This document shows positions 8,361 through 15,534 of a stretch of DNA of 64,000 bases, one piece after another. The stretch is from Dactylosporangium siamense. Lineage in GTDB: Bacteria > Actinomycetota > Actinomycetes > Mycobacteriales > Micromonosporaceae. The DNA lies in contig NZ_BONQ01000017.1 of assembly GCF_016862795.1 (NCBI RefSeq), positions 124,001 to 188,000 of the forward strand, written 5' to 3'. A program made the translations under genes and the position numbers. The notes below the pieces were generated by a model. That model was not told the DNA's origin. It worked only from the letters and a program-made list of their open reading frames with translations, and did not search any database. Within the stretch, counting starts at the first letter, position 1. Every line of letters begins with the position of its first letter.

Positions 8361-9454
8361 CCGGGGATCCTCGCATCGACCCGCCACCCGTCGCCGTCCG
8401 GTGCGGCGGTGACGGTGCCGCCGGCCAGCCCGACCCGTTCGCGGAGCCCGGCGAGGCCGTGCCCGCCCGGCGGCGCCGACCCGGGTGCCTGCGCGGCGGC
8501 GTTGCGGACGGTGAGCCGCACCGCATCCGCCTGAAAGTCCAGGTGCACGGCCACGGGGCTGCCGGGCGCGTGCTTGCGCACGTTGGTCAGCGCCTCCTGC
8601 GCGGTGCGGAACAGCGCCAGGCCCGGCTCGGCGGCGAGGGGTCGCGGGGCCCCGGACACGGTCACGTCGGCGGTCGCGGCCAGGTCGGTGCGGTACCCGT
8701 CGGCGAGCGCCGCGACCAGCTCGCCGAGCGGCACCGGGTCGCCGCGCAACGCCCCCACCGCCCGGCGGGTCTCGGTGAGCCCGTCGCGGGCGAGCTGCCC
8801 GGCCCGTTCGACGAGCACCGCAGCGTCCGCCGCCCGGTCCTTCTCCAGCAGCGCGGCCGCCGTCTCCAGCTGCACCGTCAGCGCCGACAGCGAGTGCGCG
8901 AGGACGTCGTGGATCTCCCGGGCGACCCTGGCCCGCTCGTCGAGGGCCGCGACTGTCTTCGCCTGTCGGGCCTGCTCCTCGCGTTGCCGCCGCACGACGC
9001 CGAGCAGCAGCACCAGGGCCAGCGAGCCGGCCCAGATCAGCGGCCCGGTCCAGCCGCTGCCCTGGACCAGCAGCGTGGCGATGAGCGCGCCGGCGGCGAG
9101 GGCGGTGCCGGCGGCGGCGACGGCGAGCGGCAGGACGGCCACGGCCATGGTGGCGGCGGCGATGAGGTAGCAGGGCGCGAGGCCGCGGGTGTCCAGGACG
9201 CACAGCGCCAGCCCGGCGGCCGCGCACGCCCCGATCGCCGCCCGCTGCCGGGGCCCGAACGTCATCGCCAGCCAGGCGGCGCCGGCGGCCGCGACGAGGG
9301 CGATGACGGCGAACCCCCGCCCGGTGGGTTCCGGGCGGGGGCTGTTGTGCAGCATCGCGGCGGTCAGCAGCACCAGGAAGACCAGGCTCCGCGTCTTGCG
9401 CCAGCCGGCGACGGCGGTGTCGGTGATCGTGAACACCTGGCCAGTCTCCGTCAT
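8357..9454 (-). CDS. Two-component sensor histidine kinase (HisKA_3 family)
   Basis: 365 aa. The N-terminal half (about 22-155) has several hydrophobic helices with short loops and no large extracellular sensor, as in intramembrane-sensing kinases. The phosphoacceptor is His182 (VAREIHDVLAHSLSALTVQL). A HATPase_c domain ends at GGHGLAGLRERVGLAGG. Both ends overlap neighbours by 4 bases: the membrane protein upstream and the response regulator downstream. This indicates one coupled operon in which the membrane protein may be an accessory sensor. Confidence 0.93.
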   Translation of the reverse strand: MTETGQVFTITDTAVAGWRKTRSLVFLVLLTAAMLHNSPRPEPTGRGFAVIALVAAAGAAWLAMTFGPRQRAAIGACAAAGLALCVLDTRGLAPCYLIAAATMAVAVLPLAVAAAGTALAAGALIATLLVQGSGWTGPLIWAGSLALVLLLGVVRRQREEQARQAKTVAALDERARVAREIHDVLAHSLSALTVQLETAAALLEKDRAADAAVLVERAGQLARDGLTETRRAVGALRGDPVPLGELVAALADGYRTDLAATADVTVSGAPRPLAAEPGLALFRTAQEALTNVRKHAPGSPVAVHLDFQADAVRLTVRNAAAQAPGSAPPGGHGLAGLRERVGLAGGTVTAAPDGDGWRVDARIPG

Positions 9455-9963
9455 CGGCGGATCAGACGGCGGCCCGCTGCTTTCGGGGCGAAGGGGACGC
9501 CGGTGGCGATGCCGCGCCGGCCGACGACGGCGGCCTCACCGAGGAGGCTGAGCCCGAGCATGAACGGCAGCGCGGCGGTGATCACGGCGGCGTCCGCCCC
9601 GAGCGCCCGGCCCGCGGCGGCCTCGGCGAACCGCGCCCCGATGAGCGCGACCCACACGACGACGGTCATCGCCGTGTACCGGTACCACAGATGCCCGTCG
9701 CGGACGAACACCCGCACGGTCAACCCCCGCAGGAGCCCACCGGCGACCCCGAGCACCGCACCGGCGCCGAGGACGGCACCGTCGAGCAGCGCGTGCGGCA
9801 GCGTCGCCCCGGTGAACGTCTGCGACACCGCGTAGCCGCCCCAGGCGACCAGCAGCACCGGCGGCAGCACCAGCCGGCGGGCCTCGAGCGGCTCGCCGGT
9901 GAGGCGGCGGATCAGCAGGTACAGGACGGCGGCGGCGACCAGCAGCGCGGTGGTGAGGTTCAT
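9451..9963 (-). CDS. Integral membrane protein, possible accessory sensor
   Basis: 170 aa from ATG 9963; an upstream in-frame start at 10008 would add a Gly/Pro-rich tail and is less likely. Four or five hydrophobic helices are visible (MNLTTALLVAAAVLYLLI, LVLPPVLLVAWGGYAV, LLDGAVLGAGAVLGVAGG, AMTVVVWVALIGARF). The pattern resembles DUF1453/CcdC-like small membrane proteins, but I do not recognise it with certainty. It is first in the operon and its stop overlaps the kinase start, so it may modulate signal sensing. Confidence 0.72.
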   Translation of the reverse strand: MNLTTALLVAAAVLYLLIRRLTGEPLEARRLVLPPVLLVAWGGYAVSQTFTGATLPHALLDGAVLGAGAVLGVAGGLLRGLTVRVFVRDGHLWYRYTAMTVVVWVALIGARFAEAAAGRALGADAAVITAALPFMLGLSLLGEAAVVGRRGIATGVPFAPKAAGRRLIRR

Positions 9964-10106
9964 GTCGATGACGCTATTGGCGGGGGCGGGTGGAGCGCCG
10001 CCACCCACGGGTGGAGCCCGGGTGGAAACCAGCGGGGCCCGGGTCGGCGCGCGACCCGGGCCCCTGTGTGGGCTGTGCTGCTGTGCTGTGCCTCGGTGCT
10101 GGGTGC

Positions 10107-12179
10107 TTAGTTGCTGAGCGTCACGGCGAGATCGTCGAGGACGAACGACGTCTGCAGGGACGAGTCTTCCGTACCGCTGAACTTGATCACGACGGTCTGG
10201 CCGGCGAACGCGTTCAGGCTGTACGTGCGCAGGGCGTACCCGGACGCCTTGTTCAGGTTCGACAGGGTGCCCAGGGTGGTCGAGCCGGCCGTGATGGTCA
10301 GCTTGTCGTACTGCACCGTGGTGGTCGTCTCAGCCGAGTCGATGTGGATGTAGCCAGTCAGCGTGGCCTTGCACCCGGCTGGGATGGTCACCGACTGCTG
10401 GATCGCCTCGGTGTGGGTCGTGCCGTAGCCGTCGAGCCACGAGCTGTACGTGCCGCCGTGAGCGGCCTGGCCCTGGCTGGCCCACTGGCCGATGGAGCCG
10501 GTGGTGCCGGTCCACGAGGTCGCGCCCGACTCGAAGCCCGGGTTGAGCAGCTTCTGGCCGGAGCAGGAACCGGTCGGCGGGTTCGAGGTCGGCGGGTTCG
10601 ACGTGGTGGGCGGCGGGGTGGTGCCACCGGTGCACGTCGGGTCGCCGGACTGGGCCGGCACGCTGACGGCGGTCCAGGCGTTCTTGACCGCGTTGAACTC
10701 GGTGCAGGAGCCCGGGTACAGGTTCTTGGCCGCGGTCAGCGTCCAGGTGCGGTACTTCAGGTACGACGACGACGAGGTCTTCATCAGCATCGCGTTGTAG
10801 AAGATCTTGGTGGCCTTCTGGATGCCGATGCCGACGAGGCCGGTGCTGCCGTTGCAGGTCGTGCTGGAGGGCTGGCCGTTGGTCGGGTTGGTGCCCTCGG
10901 CGAGCAGGTAGAACCAGTGGTTACCGGGACCGGCGGCCGCGTGCACCTCCTGGCCCGGGGTGCTGCTGGAGTAGCAGTTGTCGTCCCCGGCGAGCGACGG
11001 GTTGTACATGTACCGGATCGGGCCGCTGCCGACCAGGTTGACCTCTTCACCGACCTGGTAGTCGGCCGGGTCGTTCGGGTTGGCGGCGAACGCCTCGGTG
11101 GCCGCGCCGAACACGTCACCCACGAACTCCTGGGTGCCGTTGCCCGAGATGCCGCCCGGGGTGGTGTCGTCGATGCCGTGGCCGACCTCGTGGCCGAGGA
11201 CGTCCAGCGAGCTGATCCACTTGCCGGCGGTGTTCTTGCCGATCTGGATCTGCGAGCCGTCGTAGTACGCGTTCTGGTCGTTCAGGCCGACGCGGATCGG
11301 CCAGCCGCCGCCGCTGCCGTTGAAGCCGTTGCGGCCCAGCCACGACGAGAGCATCGCGGCCTCCTTCTGCGCCGCGTACAGGGCGTCGACGCAGCCGGTC
11401 TCCCGGTTGGTGCCGTCGCCGTTGCCCCAGACGTCGTCGGGGCCGGTGAACGTCGCGTTGCCGGTGGCGTTCTGGCAGACGATGGTCGGGTACGTCGGGT
11501 CCTTCATGCTGTACGTGCTGCCGGACAGCGACGTGTTGATCGTGACGTTGCCGACGATCCAGCCGGTGCCGGTGCCCTTCATGACCCGCTCACGCTTGTT
11601 GAGCACCGCGCCGGTGGCGGCGTCGACGCTGACGGTGAGGCGGCTCGCGCCCTCCGCGCCGGTGCCGTTGACCGTCGTCTCGTACGCGAGCTTCGCCGCG
11701 CCGTCCAGGGTGTAGACGACGAGCCGCGTACCTTCGACGGCGTTGAGGCTCGTCAGCAGCTTGCTCGCGGTCGCCTCGGCGTCCGCGGAGCTGATCTTCG
11801 CCGTGGTGGACAGGTTCCCGATCGCCTGGGTCTGCGCCACAGACGTGTACTTCGTCGCACCCGCCGCGTCCGTGACGACCACGAAGTCACCACCGACGAC
11901 GGGCAGACCCTTCCAGGTCCGCTCGTATGCGATGTACTTCGCGCTGCCCGAGGCGACCAGCGACTTCTGCACGTACGCGTCGTCGGTGCTGGGCTGCAGC
12001 ACGCTCGGACGGCTGGACACGAACGTCTCCGCGGACTTGGCCGCGACGGCGTTGGCTGCCTCGACGCCTGTGGGCGCCGGCAACGGGGGCGAGGCTTGAA
12101 CGGCTGCGGCGGTGCCGGCTGTTACCAGCCCGACCGCGAGCACTCCGGCCGCTGTAGCGAACCGTGGGGACAGCTTCAA
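10107..12179 (-). CDS. Secreted neutral metalloprotease, thermolysin (M4) family
   Basis: 690 aa from a TTG start at 12179, chosen because GGAAAGAAGG sits 5 bases upstream and a signal peptide follows at once (KLSPRFATAAGVLAVGLVTA). A FTP/PepSY-type propeptide covers roughly 30-200. The catalytic domain has the zinc motif HEVGH with H330, E331 and H334, and the downstream TQEFVGDVFG glutamate. After a Thr/Pro/Asn linker (PPPTTSNPPTSNPPTG) comes a C-terminal beta-sandwich of about 140 residues (LLNPGFESGATSWTG.. SFVLDDLAVTL), probably carbohydrate- or protein-binding. Expected to be secreted and autoprocessed. Monocistronic, with a long upstream region. Confidence 0.95.
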   Translation of the reverse strand: MKLSPRFATAAGVLAVGLVTAGTAAAVQASPPLPAPTGVEAANAVAAKSAETFVSSRPSVLQPSTDDAYVQKSLVASGSAKYIAYERTWKGLPVVGGDFVVVTDAAGATKYTSVAQTQAIGNLSTTAKISSADAEATASKLLTSLNAVEGTRLVVYTLDGAAKLAYETTVNGTGAEGASRLTVSVDAATGAVLNKRERVMKGTGTGWIVGNVTINTSLSGSTYSMKDPTYPTIVCQNATGNATFTGPDDVWGNGDGTNRETGCVDALYAAQKEAAMLSSWLGRNGFNGSGGGWPIRVGLNDQNAYYDGSQIQIGKNTAGKWISSLDVLGHEVGHGIDDTTPGGISGNGTQEFVGDVFGAATEAFAANPNDPADYQVGEEVNLVGSGPIRYMYNPSLAGDDNCYSSSTPGQEVHAAAGPGNHWFYLLAEGTNPTNGQPSSTTCNGSTGLVGIGIQKATKIFYNAMLMKTSSSSYLKYRTWTLTAAKNLYPGSCTEFNAVKNAWTAVSVPAQSGDPTCTGGTTPPPTTSNPPTSNPPTGSCSGQKLLNPGFESGATSWTGTTGSIGQWASQGQAAHGGTYSSWLDGYGTTHTEAIQQSVTIPAGCKATLTGYIHIDSAETTTTVQYDKLTITAGSTTLGTLSNLNKASGYALRTYSLNAFAGQTVVIKFSGTEDSSLQTSFVLDDLAVTLSN

Positions 12180-12544
12180 GGGTGCCTTCTTTCCAGGGCG
12201 GCGCACGTTGCCGGGGGTCCAACGTTCGGGTGTGCGCCGGAACCAATCGAGACACGCGAGAGTCAGATGCAACGGCCGGCGTGCGCGCGCCGATCGGCCA
12301 ACCGCGTGCTTCATCGACTCATGGCGATTTCAGGACGATCACACAGCCGGAATCGCCGGGACAAGACTTCGCGCCCTCTGCCCACCCTTGCCGCCACCCT
12401 GTACTTCGACCGTGAAACACCCCCGAAACGGTTTAACTGAATTCACCCGCCCGTCGCTGAATAACTGCAGGTCATTAACTTTTAACTCATCGATGACCTT
12501 TACCGGTCTCGGGCGGATTCGGCCGGGCCGTAGGGTTGGTGGTG
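12180..12544. other. Divergent intergenic region, protease/BpsA
   Basis: 365 bp between the divergently read protease and polyamine synthase genes. The protease ribosome-binding site lies at its left end. The stretch 12410-12490 is clearly more AT-rich than its surroundings and contains two close direct copies of TTAACT, making it the likely promoter zone for one or both genes. I see no convincing sigma-factor hexamer pair or RNA gene. Confidence 0.5.
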
Positions 12545-14512
12545 ATGACGCCGCCAGCCAGTACCGAACCCTCGGACAGCCCACCGACACCAGCCGCTGA
12601 CCTTGCTCCGGCCGCCGCGGACATCGCCTCGCGCGGCGGTGATGCGGTCCCGGGCGGCGGTGGGGTCTCGGGTGGCGGTGGGGTCTTGCGTGGTGGTGAG
12701 GGCTTGCTTGGTGGTGAGGGCTTGCTTGGTGGTGAGGGCTTGCCTGGAGGCGAGGTTGCCGCGGGCGGTGGTGACGGGGCTTTACGCGGTGGTGATGTGG
12801 TGCCGCTGGAGGCGGTGGCCGAGGTTGTGGCGGCGGCCGGGATCGGTGGCCGTCGACTCCGGCAGGCCCTGACCCAGCTGGCGACGACACCGACCACGCT
12901 CGACGACCTCATCCGCGAGCACGCCGTGCCCCGCCGGACGATCGAGCAGCTGCTCCGCGCCGCGGGCCCCGACGTGCACACCGCGCGCGACGGCACCCTG
13001 CGCCTGCCGGGCGCGTACCGGACCCGGTTCGCCGCCCCCCAGCCGAATCCGTCGGCCGGCGATGCCTGGTTCGCCGCCCGTCAACCGAAGCCGCTCGCCA
13101 CCGACATCCGTGACGACGCCCCGCAGCCGAGCCCGCTCGCCGCCGCCGACGCCCGATCCGGCGCCTCCCGGTCGAAGCCGCCCGCTGACGCCTCGTCGAC
13201 CGCTTCTCAGCCGAAGCCGCTCGCCGTCGATGCCCGGTCAACCGCTTCTCAGCCAACGCCGCTCGCCGCCGATGCCCGGTCGGTCGCCCCTCAGCCGAAG
13301 CCGCTCGCCGACGCCGACCTGGTCGCCGACCTGGCGCGGCTCATCGCGGACGTCCCGACCGACCGCGCCCTCGATCACGTGTCCGCGACCGCCCACACCG
13401 CGGCCCGGCGGGCCCGCTGGCTGGACGAGACGTTCGACCTGTCCGGCGCCCACCTCGTCTGCGTCGGCGATCATGACCTGACCTCGCTCGCCGCCCTCGC
13501 GGTCCGCCCCGACCTGCGGGTCACGGTCGTGGACGTCGACGAACGGCTGCTGGAGTTCATCGCGGGCGCGGCTGCGCGCCGGGGGTACGCCGTCGACTGC
13601 TGGCACGCGGACCTGCGCTTCGGGTTGCCGCCGGTGGTCGCCGAGTCCGCGGACCTGGTGTTCACCGATCCGCCGTACACGCCCGAGGGGGTCCAGCTGT
13701 TCCTCGGCCGTGGCGCGCAGGCGTTGCGGGACCGGGGCAACGGGCGCCTCGTCATGGCCTACGGCTTCAGCCCGCTCACGCCGGCGCTCGGGGTGAAGGT
13801 CCAGCGGGCCGTGCTCGACCTGGACCTCGCCGTCGAGGCGATCCTGCCGGCGTTCAACCGGTACCACGGTGCGCAGGCCGTCGGGTCCGCCAGCGACCTC
13901 TACGTGTGCCGGCCGACGGCGCGGACCTGGCAGGTGCTGGAGAAGCGGCTGAGTGGGGCGGCCGTCAACATGTACACCCACGGTGAGCATTCGCTGGAGG
14001 GGGCGGCGGTTTCGCGCGGGCCCGCGGAGCTGCTGGCGGCGCCGGTGCGGTCGGTGCCGGACCAGATCGACCTCACCGGCGATCCCGGGCCATGGCTGTT
14101 GCGGGTGCTGCTGGCGCTCAATGCTTCTTCCCTGAGCTTACAGCTCCCCAACAAATCCCCAGACCTCATCGATGCGAAGAGTCAGGCATCGCTACGCGCT
14201 GTCATCGCGGCAAAGTACACATTACGGTACCGCCGCAGCACCCCCTCGCCGAAACTGGCGATCGTGGAGGCCACGGCCGTCGAGGGCGGGACGAAGACGG
14301 CGGTGGGGTGGCTGCTCGCACACGCGCACGGGAAGCTCGGCAACGTCCTGCGCGAAGGGCTCGTCCGGGAGCACGGCATGACAAAGAACGAGGCCAGAGC
14401 CAGGGTCGCGGAGCTCGTCGCGCCGTCGTGGCTCGACGCCCGGCTGCTCGACCTACCCAGGTACGCGATCACGGACCTGGTCCGAGCACTCACAAATACG
14501 CCGACCGCGTAA
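12545..14512 (+). CDS. bpsA: Branched-chain polyamine synthase-like protein (BpsA/DUF43 family)
   Basis: 655 aa from ATG 12545; TTG/GTG codons at 12536-12542 are in frame alternatives. Residues 30-80 are Gly-rich repeats. A winged-helix-like segment follows (about 95-150), then a 100-residue Gln-Pro-Lys-Pro-Leu-Ala repeat linker. The core has the DUF43 signatures GDHD (308-311, in VCVGDHDLTSLA) and DPPYT (375-379). In characterised BpsA enzymes of thermophiles these belong to an aminopropyltransferase making N4-branched polyamines from decarboxylated SAM. The last 140 residues follow a local drop in GC and do not resemble that core. Core family confident; the actual product is inferred. Confidence 0.82.
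   Translation: MTPPASTEPSDSPPTPAADLAPAAADIASRGGDAVPGGGGVSGGGGVLRGGEGLLGGEGLLGGEGLPGGEVAAGGGDGALRGGDVVPLEAVAEVVAAAGIGGRRLRQALTQLATTPTTLDDLIREHAVPRRTIEQLLRAAGPDVHTARDGTLRLPGAYRTRFAAPQPNPSAGDAWFAARQPKPLATDIRDDAPQPSPLAAADARSGASRSKPPADASSTASQPKPLAVDARSTASQPTPLAADARSVAPQPKPLADADLVADLARLIADVPTDRALDHVSATAHTAARRARWLDETFDLSGAHLVCVGDHDLTSLAALAVRPDLRVTVVDVDERLLEFIAGAAARRGYAVDCWHADLRFGLPPVVAESADLVFTDPPYTPEGVQLFLGRGAQALRDRGNGRLVMAYGFSPLTPALGVKVQRAVLDLDLAVEAILPAFNRYHGAQAVGSASDLYVCRPTARTWQVLEKRLSGAAVNMYTHGEHSLEGAAVSRGPAELLAAPVRSVPDQIDLTGDPGPWLLRVLLALNASSLSLQLPNKSPDLIDAKSQASLRAVIAAKYTLRYRRSTPSPKLAIVEATAVEGGTKTAVGWLLAHAHGKLGNVLREGLVREHGMTKNEARARVAELVAPSWLDARLLDLPRYAITDLVRALTNTPTA
12631..12798. repeat. Gly-rich in-frame tandem repeats in bpsA
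   Basis: Degenerate repeats encode Gly-Gly-rich units near the protein N-terminus. Three near-identical 21-bp copies encode G-L-L-G-G-E-like heptads (about 12692-12752). The tract is probably a disordered extension added to the enzyme. Confidence 0.8.
13036..13312. repeat. Gln-Pro-Lys-Pro-Leu-Ala repeat linker in bpsA
   Basis: Roughly eight imperfect copies of a 30-36-bp unit encode variants of Q-P-K-P-L-A-x-D-A-R. They separate the winged-helix-like N-terminal part from the catalytic core and look like a long flexible linker. Confidence 0.8.
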
Positions 14513-14585
14513 ACGATCGATACAACCCGCGTCGGTGCCCCAGACGGTGATGTTCGCGCCGACGTGGCGCGCGGCTGGAAGTCCC

Positions 14586-14636
14586 ACAAGCGGAAGGATC
14601 CCGGGGGTCAGGACACCGGGGATCCCTTCCGCTTGT
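14586..14636 (+). terminator. Strong inverted repeat after bpsA
   Basis: A long hairpin lies 73 bp past the bpsA stop: ACAAGCGGAAGG plus ATCCC on the left pairs with GGGAT plus CCCTTCCGCTTGT on the right, with one bulged base and a 16-base loop. It has no T-run. Its position before the convergent TetR gene makes it a likely factor-assisted terminator, possibly for both strands. Confidence 0.65.
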
Positions 14637-14684
14637 CACGGAATCTGGATCGGACGCCGCCGGAACGGCGGCGCGAAGCGCGCG

Positions 14685-14836
14685 GCCGGCAATCCGGCAA
14701 ACCGCAGCCGGCAAACCGCAGCCGGCAAACCGGCAAGCCGGCAAACCGCAGCCGGCAAACCGGCAAGCCGGCGAACCGGCAAGCCGGCGAACCGGCAAGC
14801 CGGCAAGCCGGCGAACCGGCGAACGGGCAAACCGGC
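14685..14836. repeat. Intergenic CCGGCAAACCGCAG / GCCGGCGAACCG tandem repeats
   Basis: A noncoding tract of short alternating units (CCGGCAAACCGCAG, CCGGCAAGCCGGCGAA) fills the space between the bpsA terminator and the 3' end of the TetR gene. Many units contain the palindrome GCCGGC, so the tract could fold into alternative hairpins. Together with the terminator it explains the 326-bp gap; I see no gene in it. Confidence 0.85.
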
Positions 14837-14838
14837 GA

Positions 14839-15399
14839 TCAGGGCAACAGCTCGCCGGCCGTTGCCGCCCACAGCTCCGGCAGGTCCAGCCCCGGAGACC
14901 GTAGCCACTGCAGCTGCAGCCCGTCCATCAGGGCGATGATCCGCCGCGCCAAGGTCTCCGGTGCGTCGGTCACGTCCTTGGCGAGGGCGGTGAGGTCCTC
15001 CAGGATCCGTTGCTGCCGGGCCACGAAGTAGTCGTGCGCCGGGTGGTCCGGGGCGAGAGACTCCGCCTCCAGCACCGCGAACAGCCGCACGATCTCCGGC
15101 TGGCCGGCGTTGCGCCGTACCAGCGCCGTGCACAGCGCCGAGAGGGTGCGGTCGCCGGAGAGCAGCGTGCCCAGCGCCCGGGCGTCCTCCGCGTCGCGGT
15201 GTTCGAGGATCGCGATGAGCAGGCCGTCCTTCGACCCGACGTGGTGCAGCAGGCCCGGCACGGTGAGGCCGCAGTCGGCGGCGACGTCCTGCATCGACAG
15301 GCCCCAGAAGCCGCGTTCGGCGACGAGCCGGGTGGCGGCGGCGATGATCTGCCGGCGCCGTTCGGCCGCCGGCAGGCGGGTCCGGTCATGACGTGCCAT
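14839..15399 (-). CDS. TetR-family repressor, divergent from GH3 glucosidase
   Basis: 186 aa from ATG 15399, chosen over 15444 because GGAGGGG precedes it and the TetR helix-turn-helix begins soon after. That region reads RRRQIIAAATRLVAERGFWG with QDVAADCGLTVPGLLHHVGS. The C-terminal ligand domain ends at DGLQLQWLRSPGLDLPELW, a pattern common in TetR proteins next to glycoside hydrolases. It is divergent from the beta-glucosidase gene and likely represses it, binding in the 15400-15534 gap. Confidence 0.9.
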   Translation of the reverse strand: MARHDRTRLPAAERRRQIIAAATRLVAERGFWGLSMQDVAADCGLTVPGLLHHVGSKDGLLIAILEHRDAEDARALGTLLSGDRTLSALCTALVRRNAGQPEIVRLFAVLEAESLAPDHPAHDYFVARQQRILEDLTALAKDVTDAPETLARRIIALMDGLQLQWLRSPGLDLPELWAATAGELLP

Positions 15400-15492
15400 C
15401 CGCGAGCGCCCCTCCTGTTGGTCCGAACCAGGTCCGGCGAGCAAAGGTCCGGCGAACCTTGTCCGTCCGGCGAACTGAGGCTACCGTGCCTA

Positions 15493-15514
15493 TTACTTTA
15501 CAAGTACTAGGTAA
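15493..15514. promoter_or_regulatory. Candidate TetR operator ahead of the GH3 gene
   Basis: An AT-rich island in the divergent promoter contains the 13-base inverted repeat TACTTTACAAGTA (15494-15506) inside a wider TTAC...GTAA frame (15493-15514). It lies 20-40 bp upstream of the glucosidase start, where repressor binding would block transcription. Inferred from symmetry and position only. Confidence 0.5.
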
Positions 15515-15534
15515 CTCGAGGCAGGGACACCGCC

